A stretch of DNA of 64,000 nucleotides from Pseudoalteromonas gelatinilytica (GTDB lineage: Bacteria; Pseudomonadota; Gammaproteobacteria; Enterobacterales; Alteromonadaceae). The position numbers were made by a program, and so were the translations under genes. The stretch is from positions 28,980 to 92,979 of the forward strand of contig NZ_LRRU01000005.1 of the NCBI RefSeq assembly GCF_001641615.1, given 5' to 3'. Below the pieces are notes generated by a model. That model ran no database searches, was not told the origin of the DNA, and saw nothing but the letters and a program-made list of their open reading frames with translations. Within the stretch, counting starts at the first letter, position 1. The number at the start of each line of letters is the position of its first letter. Positions 18,624-27,326 of the stretch are shown here, in pieces.

Positions 18624-20906
18624 ATGTTTAAGATAATCAAATGGTTACTCATAGGTTTGTTCGTGGTGGTGTTACTCGCAACCGGGCTTGTTTATGGCGT
18701 ATTAAACTTAAGTTTACCGGCACTTGATGGCCGTGGTAAAAGTGGCGCTATTGCGCAGTCTGTCAAGATCGAGCGAGATACGTTGGGGCAAGCTGTTATT
18801 CATGCCGAAAACCGTTTAGATGCGGCCTATGCATTAGGCTTTGCGCATGGTCAGGATCGATTCTTTCAGATGGATTTACTGCGCCGTAATGCTGCTGGCG
18901 AACTCAGCGAGTTATTTGGTAAAGCCGCTATTGGACTTGATAAAAAAATGCGCTTTCATCAGCTACGTAAACGTAGTCAGATTGCGGTTGCACAATTACC
19001 CGCTAAAGATAAAGCGCTATTAAAAGCGTATGCGAATGGAGTCAATGAAGGCCATGCACAAGTTGGCTATGATAGTTTTGAGTATTTACTCACTGGCGCT
19101 GAAGCAAAGCCTTGGCAAAGTGAAGATAGCTTGCTAATCATTTTTAGCATGTACCTTGATTTGCAATCGACGACGTTTCAGCGTGACAAAGCATTGATCG
19201 AAATCGAAGATTTATATGGCAAGGAGATGGTTGACTTTATTACGCAGCCTAGCCTCTATCAAGCTGCACTCGATAACAGCCAATTAGCGCCTTATGACGG
19301 CGGTATTCCTAATCTTAAAGACGCTCAATGGGCTATGACAGAGATTGCCGACCGAAAAGAACTTGGCAGTAATAACTGGGCTGTAACTGGGCAGCTAACT
19401 GAAACCGGTGCAGCCATGCTGTCTGACGATATGCACTTATCATTTGCAGTGCCAATCATTTGGTACCGTGCTCAGCTTAATTACCCTCTCAATGGCGAAA
19501 TGCAACAAATCACTGGTGTGTCTTTACCAGGCGCTCCTGCCATTGTTGTTGGGACCAATAATAAAATTGCGTGGGGATTCACTAACGGTTATTTAGATAC
19601 AGCGGATTGGGTCGCACTTGAGAGTAAAGAGAAAACCTGGCAAATAGATGAACCAATTTTACTCAATGACGGCAACAGCGAAAATTACGCTTTAACCATG
19701 AGTGAGTACGGCCCGGTTAAAGAAATTAACGGCAAACCTTATGCGCTAAGTTGGGTTGCTCACCATGAGTATGCGGTTGATATGGAATTACTTAAGCTTG
19801 AGCAAGCAAACACTGTTGACGATGCATTAGCACTTGCTGCTGAGGTGGGAATTCCTGTACAAAATTTAATGGTCGTTGATGATAAAGGTAATGCAGCTTG
19901 GAAGAATATGGGGGCTGTGCCTGCCCGTAAAGTTCCGCATCAATTAGCTGTTTCAGAGCAAGCGTATCCTGCAGCATGGCATGATAACGAAACGCAGCGT
20001 CCATTTGTAAAAAATCCAGAAAGTGGCCGATTATGGACAGGCAACTCACGAGTCGTTTCAGCAGAGGATGATCAGCGCTTTGGTAATGGTGGTTATGCAA
20101 TGGGGGCTCGCTCGGCACAAATTCGCGATCGCCTATTTGAAAAGCAGCAGTTTAACGAACACGATTTTTACGACTTACAACATGATAACGAAGCGCGTTT
20201 CTTAACGGCTTGGCATAAACTGCTGGTCAAACAGCTTAGCGCTGCCGGCGATAAATATGCCCTGTATTTAAAAGAGCTAAATAATTGGCAGGCGTGTGCT
20301 TGTAGCGACTCAATTGGCTACACCCTAGTCAAACGCTACCGCAGTGAAGTGATTAATGGCTTATTTAGTCCGTTAGAGAATAAGCTAAAAGCCCTCGATA
20401 GTAGCTTAAAACCAGTAAAGCGAGACTTAGAGCCCGCTGTTTGGCAACTTATCGAAGAGCAGCCTCAGGCATGGTTAAATCCTGAGTATGCAAACTGGCA
20501 ACAGCAAATGGTAGGAGCTTTTGATCGCGTTATCACCAAACTAACCGAGCAATACGGTAAAAACCCGCACAGCTGGGAGTGGGGCAAGGTTAACGAATTA
20601 GTGATTGAGCACCCATTTGCTAAGCAAATACCCGCATTGAAAAGTTTACTGAATATGCCAACAGCGCCAGGGTTTGGTGATACCTTTATGCCTTCGGTGC
20701 AAGGACGTAGCTTTGGCGCTTCGCAGCGCTTTATTGTCCAACCTGGGCACTTAGATAAAGCAATTATGGCAATTCCGGGAGGGCAGTCTGGGCACCCATT
20801 GTCAGAATTTTACCGCGCAGGATTTAATGATTATGTCAGTAATGGTTTAACACCATTATTGCCGCAAGAGATTGCCCACAGTATCACTATCGATGCGGTT
20901 AATTAA
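18624..20906 (+). CDS. Penicillin acylase family protein (Ntn hydrolase)
   Basis: Amidase of 760 residues from the penicillin G acylase/acyl-homoserine-lactone acylase family (peptidase S45). An N-terminal hydrophobic helix (about 5-27) directs export or anchors it. The precursor has the usual order of alpha chain, spacer and beta chain; autocleavage should occur just before Ser249 in ELGSNNWAV, making that Ser the N-terminal nucleophile. The oxyanion Asn lies further on. Family members cleave amide-linked acyl chains, including quorum-sensing acyl-homoserine lactones; the substrate here cannot be told from sequence alone. The stop codon lies inside a 22-bp palindrome shared with the convergent GGDEF gene. 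Confidence 0.92.
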   Translation: MFKIIKWLLIGLFVVVLLATGLVYGVLNLSLPALDGRGKSGAIAQSVKIERDTLGQAVIHAENRLDAAYALGFAHGQDRFFQMDLLRRNAAGELSELFGKAAIGLDKKMRFHQLRKRSQIAVAQLPAKDKALLKAYANGVNEGHAQVGYDSFEYLLTGAEAKPWQSEDSLLIIFSMYLDLQSTTFQRDKALIEIEDLYGKEMVDFITQPSLYQAALDNSQLAPYDGGIPNLKDAQWAMTEIADRKELGSNNWAVTGQLTETGAAMLSDDMHLSFAVPIIWYRAQLNYPLNGEMQQITGVSLPGAPAIVVGTNNKIAWGFTNGYLDTADWVALESKEKTWQIDEPILLNDGNSENYALTMSEYGPVKEINGKPYALSWVAHHEYAVDMELLKLEQANTVDDALALAAEVGIPVQNLMVVDDKGNAAWKNMGAVPARKVPHQLAVSEQAYPAAWHDNETQRPFVKNPESGRLWTGNSRVVSAEDDQRFGNGGYAMGARSAQIRDRLFEKQQFNEHDFYDLQHDNEARFLTAWHKLLVKQLSAAGDKYALYLKELNNWQACACSDSIGYTLVKRYRSEVINGLFSPLENKLKALDSSLKPVKRDLEPAVWQLIEEQPQAWLNPEYANWQQQMVGAFDRVITKLTEQYGKNPHSWEWGKVNELVIEHPFAKQIPALKSLLNMPTAPGFGDTFMPSVQGRSFGASQRFIVQPGHLDKAIMAIPGGQSGHPLSEFYRAGFNDYVSNGLTPLLPQEIAHSITIDAVN

Positions 20907-20913
20907 CCGCATC
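20892..20913. other. 22-bp perfect palindrome containing both stops of convergent genes
   Basis: GATGCGGTTAA and its exact complement TTAACCGCATC abut without a loop. Each strand reads Asp-Ala-Val-Asn-stop, so the acylase and the GGDEF protein end in the same four residues and their coding regions overlap by eight bases. There is no T run, so it is not a typical terminator, but the stem may protect or separate the two convergent transcripts. Confidence 0.75.
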
Positions 20914-22029
20914 AGCATCTTTAAAAGCAGGGTGTTGGCCTTTGGCAACGGTTGTTTGGTTGCGCCCTGCATGCTTACTTTTATACAGCGCCTCATCGGC
21001 GTGCTGTAGCATTTTTTCTATTGAAGCGAGCGGTTGCCATTCAATAAGCCCAAAACTCATGGTGACATTGAGATCAGGAAACTCGTGATGCGCCTCTAAT
21101 TCGGCGATTTTTAAACGTAGCGCTTCAATTTTTGCAAAGGCTTGTTTTGCATCTGTATTGGTTAATAAAATTAAAAACTCTTCACCCCCCCAACGTACCG
21201 CAATATCGTCATCATCAATAAATTGGCGAATGAGCCTTGCGACATTAATGAGCACCGTATCACCTTTTTCGTGGCCGTAATTGTCATTAATATTTTTAAA
21301 TTTATCGATGTCAGCCATAACAATGCAAAGGTTGCTCTCAAGCTCGATGCTTTTTTGATGTGCAGCAGTAATCAGCTTTTTTGCAAAACGGCGGTTATAG
21401 AGTTTAGTGAGTGGGTCGCGAGCGGCCATGTCGGTTAACTCAACACGTTGTGACAAGGTGATTTCTCTAATTAGACCCATGCCGTAGACCATAGGTAAGC
21501 CAGCAATAATGATGTTGATCACATTCACGTGTGGGAGGAGTTCAGGGTAAGCAAAACTGTACTGAACATCTGCAAAAAATACATACAGCAGGGCGAATGT
21601 CGCAATCATCATTAGGCTATAAAAAGCAGCGCGTTTAAAGGTTAATTGATAATCGATCATTAAAATACAAGACACTGTCCACAAGTAAAATTGAAAGCCT
21701 GCACCTAAGCCTAGGGTGGCGCAGACAATCACTGCATGAATAATTACTTCTAGACAAAATACTCTGAGTGCTAGCGAAGTCAGTCCTTGCTTAATTAAGA
21801 AGATACCGCTGGCCCAAGCAAACACGCTCAAAATATTAACTAACGCAAGCATGTTCGCCCCTATGTGGGCAAATGCGGGGATCAGCAAAGCATGAACAAT
21901 TAGCGCAAAGTATGCGATTTTGGAAATAATCAGAAATTTAACGTGTTCAATTTCTTCTAAGCCAGATTGCTTTGATTGTTTTAATAAATGTTTGATCAAT
22001 CCAACCTCTAATACACATGGAAGTAGCAT
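20899..22029 (-). CDS. Membrane-bound diguanylate cyclase (GGDEF)
   Basis: Predicted enzyme that makes cyclic di-GMP from two GTP. Of 376 residues, about 25-200 form five or six membrane helices with no named sensor fold that I recognise; the GGDEF domain spans about 205-365 with the active-site GGEEF at 281-285 and 'DIDKFKNINDNYGHEKGD' upstream. The RxxD inhibitory site is replaced (residues before 281 read DDDDIAVRW), so product inhibition may be weak. The ATG at 22029 has no ribosome site; a TTG at 21999 has GAGG seven bases upstream and is a reasonable alternative. The gene is convergent with the penicillin acylase, overlapping by eight bases. Confidence 0.9.
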   Translation of the reverse strand: MLLPCVLEVGLIKHLLKQSKQSGLEEIEHVKFLIISKIAYFALIVHALLIPAFAHIGANMLALVNILSVFAWASGIFLIKQGLTSLALRVFCLEVIIHAVIVCATLGLGAGFQFYLWTVSCILMIDYQLTFKRAAFYSLMMIATFALLYVFFADVQYSFAYPELLPHVNVINIIIAGLPMVYGMGLIREITLSQRVELTDMAARDPLTKLYNRRFAKKLITAAHQKSIELESNLCIVMADIDKFKNINDNYGHEKGDTVLINVARLIRQFIDDDDIAVRWGGEEFLILLTNTDAKQAFAKIEALRLKIAELEAHHEFPDLNVTMSFGLIEWQPLASIEKMLQHADEALYKSKHAGRNQTTVAKGQHPAFKDADAVN

Positions 22030-22260
22030 AATTATAGATTAAAAGCTGAACAATGCAGGTTTATAATTGCTCGCTTTTGCTTTGTAAACTTAGGTAGGTT
22101 CTGTTTATGAATGAGGCTAAGCGTTTGTTCACATCGAGTTTGCTAAGCTTAGGGCTTGGCAGAGTTTGCAATTGATGCCACTCTAGTTAAAGCAAATCAA
22201 GAAACATACTGACTCAATGTTTGCTGTGATTATTCTCTCGTGCCTAAAAAAGGAGTATCT

Positions 22261-23793
22261 ATGCCGGCGGAAAAAACGCATTTAGCGATCTGTAATCTCA
22301 CTAAAGAACAGTATCCACAAATCAAAACTCTGATGGATCAAGCCTATCCAGGGCTTGGTGGGGCTTGGCCTAGCCACACTATTTTTAGGCTGATAGACCA
22401 GTTTCCGGAAGGGCAAATAGGCATCGTCGATGATGGTGTCTTGGTGGGCATCGCCTTGAGTGTGCAGGTAGATTACGCGCGCTTTTCTAACCCTCATACC
22501 TACGAAGACATTGTTGATGGTCACGACCGAGTATTTAGTGACCCTGAGGGTGATGCACTTTATGGTTTGGATGTGGTTATTTCATCGACTCATCGAGGGA
22601 TGCGACTTGGCAGACGTTTATACGATGCACGAAAAGAGCTGTGCCGTCAGTACAACTTACGCGCTATTTTAGCGGGTGGGCGAATTCCGCGATATTACAA
22701 TCACAGTGCAGAGATGTCTCCTATGGAGTACATCGAAAAAGTTGACCACAAAGAGCTGTACGATCCGATTTTAAGCTTTCAGCTATCTAATGATTTCCAA
22801 GTTAAACGTTTACTTAAAAAGTATCTTCCTGAAGATCAGGAATCCGTTGGTTATGCCACTTTACTAGAGTGGAATAATATTATGTTTGAGCCCACTGATA
22901 CGGTACTTGAGTCGACTAAATCAATTGTGCGTGTCGGTGCTGTACAGTGGCAAATGCGCTGTGTTGAGTCTGTGGAAGAACTGCTCAAGCAGGTGGAATA
23001 TTTTGTTGATACGGTGTCTGACTATAAAAGTGACTTTATTCTGTTTCCGGAATTTTTCAATGCTCCATTAATGGGGCTCACTGAGCAAAGTAATCAAACG
23101 GAAGCAATTCGCTATCTGGCCGAATACACAGAAACATTCCGTGATGCGATGTCGCGCATGGCGGTTGAATACAATGCCAATATTATCACCGGCTCAATGC
23201 CGCTCGCAGAAGATGACAAGATTTATAATGTCAGCTATTTGTGCCACCGTAGCGGTAAAATTGATGAGCAGCGCAAAATTCATATTACGCCCCATGAGCA
23301 AAATGACTGGGTGATCCAAGGCGGTGACAAAATTGCGGTATTTGAAACGGATGCGGGTCGTGTCGGTATTCAAATTTGTTACGATGTTGAGTTCCCTGAG
23401 CTGTCGCGTATTCTCGCTAAGCAAGGGCTGGATATTTTGTTCGTGCCATTTTGGACGGATACTAAAAACAGTTACTTACGTGTTCGTCATTGTGCGCAAG
23501 CACGTGCAATCGAAAATGAATGTTATGTTGTGATTGCAGGCTCGGTTGGTAACCTACCAGAGGTAGAAAGTTTAGATGTACAGTACTCACAATCGGCAGT
23601 GCTTACCCCATCTGATTTCTCATTCCCGCATGATGCGACCTTGAATGAAGCAACACCGAATACCGAAATGCTGTTATTCAGTGATTTAGATATGGATAAA
23701 CTGAAAATTCTTCACAGTGAAGGTACGGTAAGAAACTTAAAAGACCGCCGTGAAGATTTGTATGACGTGATCTTGAAAAAGCGAGATCAATAA
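22261..23793 (+). CDS. GNAT acetyltransferase / carbon-nitrogen hydrolase fusion
   Basis: Cytoplasmic two-domain enzyme of 510 residues. A GTG at 22240 is in frame, but AAAGGAG ends about seven bases before ATG 22261, which is taken as the start. Residues about 8-220 form a GNAT domain, with the acetyl-CoA loop near 'STHRGMRLGRRLYDARKEL'. Residues about 225-500 form a nitrilase-superfamily amidase with the full Glu-Lys-Cys triad: Glu264 (LFPEFF), Lys339 (EQRKIHI) and Cys373 (QICYDVEFPE). The substrate of this known fusion type is not established. The TAA overlaps the ATG of the downstream Gdx/SugE exporter (TAATG), so the two are translationally coupled, which suggests that the exporter removes a substrate, product or related toxic amine. 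Confidence 0.9.
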   Translation: MPAEKTHLAICNLTKEQYPQIKTLMDQAYPGLGGAWPSHTIFRLIDQFPEGQIGIVDDGVLVGIALSVQVDYARFSNPHTYEDIVDGHDRVFSDPEGDALYGLDVVISSTHRGMRLGRRLYDARKELCRQYNLRAILAGGRIPRYYNHSAEMSPMEYIEKVDHKELYDPILSFQLSNDFQVKRLLKKYLPEDQESVGYATLLEWNNIMFEPTDTVLESTKSIVRVGAVQWQMRCVESVEELLKQVEYFVDTVSDYKSDFILFPEFFNAPLMGLTEQSNQTEAIRYLAEYTETFRDAMSRMAVEYNANIITGSMPLAEDDKIYNVSYLCHRSGKIDEQRKIHITPHEQNDWVIQGGDKIAVFETDAGRVGIQICYDVEFPELSRILAKQGLDILFVPFWTDTKNSYLRVRHCAQARAIENECYVVIAGSVGNLPEVESLDVQYSQSAVLTPSDFSFPHDATLNEATPNTEMLLFSDLDMDKLKILHSEGTVRNLKDRREDLYDVILKKRDQ

Positions 23794-24110
23794 TGGCGTG
23801 GTTGTATTTAATTGTCGCAGGTCTGTTAGAAATTGGCTGGCCTGTTGGCCTTAAGATGTCTCAACAGGCAGACAGCCGCTGGTTAGGCATTGCAATAGCC
23901 GTCGCCTTTATGGTCGCTAGTGGCTTTATGTTGTGGTTGGCGCAGAAGGATATTCCGATGGGGACATCCTATGCTGTATGGACAGGGATCGGTGCAGCGG
24001 GCACTTTCTTGGTCGGTATTTTATTTTATGGTGATGCCGCCACATTTGGCCGCATTGCCGGAGTACTGCTGATAATTAGCGGAGTGATAACGCTCAAAAT
24101 TAGTCATTAA
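23793..24110 (+). CDS. sugE: SMR family exporter, Gdx/SugE type
   Basis: Four-helix small multidrug resistance transporter of 105 residues, active as a dual-topology dimer driven by protons. The essential Glu13 (LLEIGWPVGLK) and the Gdx-type block 'AVWTGIGAAGTFLVGILFYG' place it with SugE/Gdx rather than EmrE; characterised Gdx proteins export guanidinium. One-base overlap with the GNAT-nitrilase gene couples their translation, and a strong bidirectional terminator follows. I looked for a guanidine riboswitch upstream of the pair at 22030-22260 and saw none of its conserved loops. Confidence 0.9.
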   Translation: MAWLYLIVAGLLEIGWPVGLKMSQQADSRWLGIAIAVAFMVASGFMLWLAQKDIPMGTSYAVWTGIGAAGTFLVGILFYGDAATFGRIAGVLLIISGVITLKISH

Positions 24111-24134
24111 AAAAGCGGCAATAGCCGCTTTTTT
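24109..24134. terminator. Bidirectional terminator between sugE and the EamA gene
   Basis: AAAAGCGGC (24111-24119), an AATA loop and GCCGCTTTT (24124-24132) form a 9-bp stem with A and T runs on both sides, so it can stop transcription from either direction. It sits between the convergent sugE and EamA-family genes. Confidence 0.9.
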
Positions 24135-24151
24135 AATGACTAGAAACGCAC

Positions 24152-25030
24152 CTAATTGGGTAGCATTACCAGAATGGCTGCCAGTGCAATTAACACAAGC
24201 CCCGCCGTGTCTTGGCGTTTTAGCGGTTGTTTTAACCAAAGAATCGATACCAAAATGGTAAAGAATACTTCTATCTGCCCCAATGTTTTTACATAAGCAA
24301 CATGCTGCAAGCTCATGGCGCTAAACCAACCAATAGAACCTAAACAGCTACAAACACTAACAGCGGTCGTGGTGCCTTTGTGATGCCACATTTTCTTAAA
24401 TGTATCGCGCTCTTTTAATGCAATATACACGCACAGCATCAGTGTTTGTAAGCTAATTATCAGCACTAACACCCAAGCTGCTGAGTGTGGAAAAGTCAGT
24501 CCTGAATTTAAACTTGCCTCACGGATCCATGACGATGAAAGAGCAAATGAAGTACCACAGGCAAGCCCAAGCAGTGCGGTGCCCAAATTAAAGTGTTTAA
24601 CATTCGCGATGCCACTTAATAGCAATACCGCAATTGCACCAATAAATACGCCAACCCAACCTAGCAATGACAGTGCTGAGCCAAAGAACATTACACCTAA
24701 AATCGCCGCCATCAGTGCTTCACTTTTGGCAAGCCCTGCGCCGACTGCAAAGTTATTCATTTTAAACAGTTTTACCATCAAACCAGTGGCAACGATTTGG
24801 ACGATACTGGCACCAACAATGTAGCCAATAAAAGCGAGATTAAAATCAGGAAGTGCGGCGTCTTGATACTGATAAAGTGCAAATAAATACAAGGCAGCAA
24901 TTGGGCTGGCAACGATAAAGCGAGCAAGTGTTACCCCGGCAACACTCACAGTTACACTGAGTTTACTTTGCAGAGCGTTGCGCCACGACTGCATAAATGC
25001 CGCAAAAATAGTTAAGAAAATCCAAGTCAT
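24152..25030 (-). CDS. EamA family (drug/metabolite) transporter
   Basis: Inner-membrane protein of 292 residues with ten hydrophobic segments arranged as two EamA repeats (about 1-140 and 150-290), the second starting near 'GTALLGLACGTSFALSS'. The conserved membrane pattern ending 'FVGAIAVLL' near residue 135 and 'GQIEVFFTILVSILWLKQPL' near 250 are typical of DMT-superfamily permeases. Substrate unknown. It shares a bidirectional terminator with sugE but is convergent to it. Its upstream region, 25031-25265, has no gene on this strand, so its promoter lies there. Confidence 0.87.
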   Translation of the reverse strand: MTWIFLTIFAAFMQSWRNALQSKLSVTVSVAGVTLARFIVASPIAALYLFALYQYQDAALPDFNLAFIGYIVGASIVQIVATGLMVKLFKMNNFAVGAGLAKSEALMAAILGVMFFGSALSLLGWVGVFIGAIAVLLLSGIANVKHFNLGTALLGLACGTSFALSSSWIREASLNSGLTFPHSAAWVLVLIISLQTLMLCVYIALKERDTFKKMWHHKGTTTAVSVCSCLGSIGWFSAMSLQHVAYVKTLGQIEVFFTILVSILWLKQPLKRQDTAGLVLIALAAILVMLPN

Positions 25031-25186
25031 ATTGAAAATAAATTAATGAGGAGAGGCAATTAGAGTAACAAAACCAAAGTATGAGAGCATTAGCTTATCG
25101 ACCAACTTGAGAAAAACTCAGCTGTGACAATATGCCGCAGGGCTTTTATGCTGTCATTAGGCTATAGTGACAATGATGCTATTGCT

Positions 25187-25219
25187 AGCCGCTGCTGTTT
25201 TAAGTAGCGGCTTTTTTTT
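25187..25219 (+). terminator. Orphan rightward terminator hairpin
   Basis: AGCCGCTGCT (25187-25196) and AGTAGCGGCT (25203-25212) form a 10-bp stem with one G-T wobble and a short loop, followed by eight T bases. There is no annotated rightward gene before it: the EamA gene runs leftward from 25030 and the MAPEG gene starts after it at 25266. It may end a short RNA or act in the leader of the MAPEG transcript. Confidence 0.6.
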
Positions 25220-25265
25220 GTTTGCGGTAGGGTGAGCTATTACAGTTAAAAGATAAGGAAATACC

Positions 25266-25649
25266 ATGACCACATTGATTATCTGCGCACTCATCGCAGT
25301 GCTCATACCTTATTTAGCTAAAGCCCCCGTGGCTTTTGCACAAAATAAGTTGTCAGGCTATGACAATAAACATCCGCGTGAACAACAAGCTAAACTAACA
25401 GGCTTTGGTGCTCGAGCATTGGCTGCACATCAAAATAGCTTTGAGTCACTAATTATTTTTGCCGTCGCGCTGGCAGTTGTAATAGGTAGCAATAATGTCT
25501 ATCAGGTGACAGAAACCTTAGCAATTATGCATGTTATCGCCCGCGTGTTGTATTGTATTTTCTACTACATAAACCAAGATATTCTGCGCTCATTAGTCTG
25601 GCTAGTGGGTTATGTTTGTGCTGTGGCGATGATTGCTGTTTGCCTTTAG
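25266..25649 (+). CDS. MAPEG family membrane protein
   Basis: Inner-membrane protein of 127 residues with four hydrophobic helices (about 2-22, 55-75, 80-105 and 108-125). The block 'GFGARALAAHQNSFESLIIFA', including the Arg-Ala-x-x-Ala-His-x-Asn-x-x-Glu pattern, is the signature of prokaryotic MAPEG proteins. Eukaryotic members bind glutathione and act in eicosanoid or xenobiotic metabolism; bacterial ones of this short type are largely uncharacterised. AAGGAA lies six bases before the ATG. It appears to be a single-gene transcript. Confidence 0.87.
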   Translation: MTTLIICALIAVLIPYLAKAPVAFAQNKLSGYDNKHPREQQAKLTGFGARALAAHQNSFESLIIFAVALAVVIGSNNVYQVTETLAIMHVIARVLYCIFYYINQDILRSLVWLVGYVCAVAMIAVCL

Positions 25650-25727
25650 TCACAAGCCAATGAGTTAAAAACCACAAAGCAAGCGGCTTAAATAAGGCGC
25701 TTGCTTTAGGGTCTTAAGTGGTTACTT

Positions 25728-26933
25728 TTACTTAGAGCTAACTTTAATTTTCTCTATTAAATCCTTTGCTTGATAGTTTTCATCTAAGGCAAAGTCGAGT
25801 TGCACTAAGGCATTTTTAAAGCCAGATTCAGACGGCGCATATTGCCATTGTTTTAAGGCTCTTTTCGCTTCTCGATTGAAAACACCTTCAGGCTCTGCGC
25901 TCACCACACTAACATTGCTGGTGGCGCCGCTTGGTAAAATATCGTATTTCAAAACGACTGAACCGCTAATACCTTGCTCTGCCGCTTGAATTGGGTATAT
26001 CGGCTCTACGCGCATTACCGCTTGATAGTCTTTTGTCTTTTCAACGGACATCGGCTGTTTTGCAATGGCAAAACTGCTAAGCATGCCCATTGTAAAAATA
26101 ACTAACGCTGTTTTTGCAATAAATGAGCTGTTGTCGATCTGCTTGATCTGATTTAGACGTTGTAACATGGTGTTTTTATCTCCGTATTGTGAATAAGCCA
26201 TTAAGCCTGTTCTGCTAAAGCTTGCACAGTGCACTAATGCCTTACTGTATAAAATTCGTTGTTCAGTTGATTTATTTTTGAGTACTTGCTCATCACATGA
26301 AAGCTCTTGAATGCGGCGCAGACTTGCATAACCAAGCCAAGCGACAGGGTTAAACCACAACAAAATAGTGGCACATAAAGCGATGGCATTAATTAGGTTA
26401 TCTTTGCGTTTAATGTGCACTGATTCATGCTCTAAAATAAGTGCTAAAGCATGGCTGTTGTAATGGCTTTGGTAGTTTGTTGGCAGCACTAGCTTGGTGT
26501 TTATAACCCCTACAACCATTGGTGAACTCACCTGATTACTTTGGTACAAGCGCATGCTTTGGTTGCTGTGCTGATCAAGGGTAATTGGCGCTAATTGCAG
26601 TTTTGCTAGAAAACGGTAATGAAAATATACGGCAGTGATCAGCAGTGCGGCACTAATAAAGCCATAAATAGCAAACCAAGTGAGCGTAAACTGCGGCATT
26701 ATTGCTGTGTTTGGCGTGATAGTCAGCTTACTGATAAAGTCGTTTTGAATTGGCTTTAAGTGCTCTGGTAGGTTCGCTAACAATAAACTAATTGGTAAAA
26801 GCGCCCACAGTGTATAAACCAAGCGCGCCGATAGCTGGCTTAGTAACTTTCGCTCTAGCAGCAATAAAAACATAATTGCAGATGAGATCAAAAGTTGTTG
26901 ATCTAACAACCAATTAAAAAATGCATCTAACAT
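25728..26933 (-). CDS. M56 family (BlaR1-type) metallopeptidase with C-terminal TonB domain
   Basis: Membrane zinc metallopeptidase of 401 residues. Four hydrophobic segments (about 13-27, 38-55, 85-105 and 275-295) frame the M56 peptidase domain, with the HExxH motif at His169-His173 (LEHESVH). After the last helix the protein ends in a TonB C-terminal-like domain (about 305-390, starting near 'RVEPIYPIQAAEQGISGSV'), not the penicillin-binding sensor of BlaR1. It lies nine bases downstream of a BlaI-type repressor gene. By analogy with BlaR1/MecR1 it probably senses an envelope signal and triggers removal of that repressor, but the signal is unlikely to be a beta-lactam. The TonB domain suggests contact with an outer-membrane or envelope protein. 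Confidence 0.88.
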   Translation of the reverse strand: MLDAFFNWLLDQQLLISSAIMFLLLLERKLLSQLSARLVYTLWALLPISLLLANLPEHLKPIQNDFISKLTITPNTAIMPQFTLTWFAIYGFISAALLITAVYFHYRFLAKLQLAPITLDQHSNQSMRLYQSNQVSSPMVVGVINTKLVLPTNYQSHYNSHALALILEHESVHIKRKDNLINAIALCATILLWFNPVAWLGYASLRRIQELSCDEQVLKNKSTEQRILYSKALVHCASFSRTGLMAYSQYGDKNTMLQRLNQIKQIDNSSFIAKTALVIFTMGMLSSFAIAKQPMSVEKTKDYQAVMRVEPIYPIQAAEQGISGSVVLKYDILPSGATSNVSVVSAEPEGVFNREAKRALKQWQYAPSESGFKNALVQLDFALDENYQAKDLIEKIKVSSK

Positions 26934-26942
26934 AACAACGCC

Positions 26943-27317
26943 TTATTTTTGCTGTTTTTCCCAATCATCGATAACCTTTTTCAGCTCATCAATATCATGT
27001 TGTGAGAGTTGCTCTGATTTAGCAAAGCCACTCACCAGCGGCGCAATTCGGCCATTAAAAAAGCGTTCAATAAAGCTTTGGCTTTCTTTTAATGTGTATT
27101 CTTCACGAGCAATGCAAGGGGTGTAGTTATATTGGCGACCTTGTTTCTCGAAGCTTAGTGCGCCTTTTTTAACTAAACGGCTTAATAGCGTTTTAATGGT
27201 TTTTTCGTGCCATTCTTTATCGTCACTTAAACGCACAATTACTTCACTAGCCGTGGCTGGGTAGCCAAGCCATACCGCATCTAATACTTCAAATTCAGCT
27301 TTAGAAAGTTCAATCAT
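26943..27317 (-). CDS. BlaI/MecI/CopY family transcriptional repressor
   Basis: Repressor of 124 residues. The winged-helix domain (about 1-75) has the family pattern 'LSKAEFEVLDAVW' and 'WHEKTIKTLLSRLVKKGALSF', and a C-terminal dimerisation region follows (about 85-120). In the bla and mec systems such repressors are cleaved after M56 sensor activation. This gene is immediately followed by an M56 peptidase gene, so the pair is a BlaI/BlaR-like switch. TACA/TGTA dyads lie directly upstream (27327-27365), as expected for autoregulation. No beta-lactamase or other clear target gene is adjacent, so the regulon lies elsewhere or is limited to this operon. Confidence 0.92.
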   Translation of the reverse strand: MIELSKAEFEVLDAVWLGYPATASEVIVRLSDDKEWHEKTIKTLLSRLVKKGALSFEKQGRQYNYTPCIAREEYTLKESQSFIERFFNGRIAPLVSGFAKSEQLSQHDIDELKKVIDDWEKQQK

Positions 27318-27326
27318 TTTTATGCC

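Noticed and set aside
22030..22260. Guanidine riboswitch ahead of the GNAT-nitrilase/Gdx pair
   Set aside because: The paired hairpins with ACGR loops, or the ykkC core, are not visible. Only an ordinary leader with a good ribosome site is seen.
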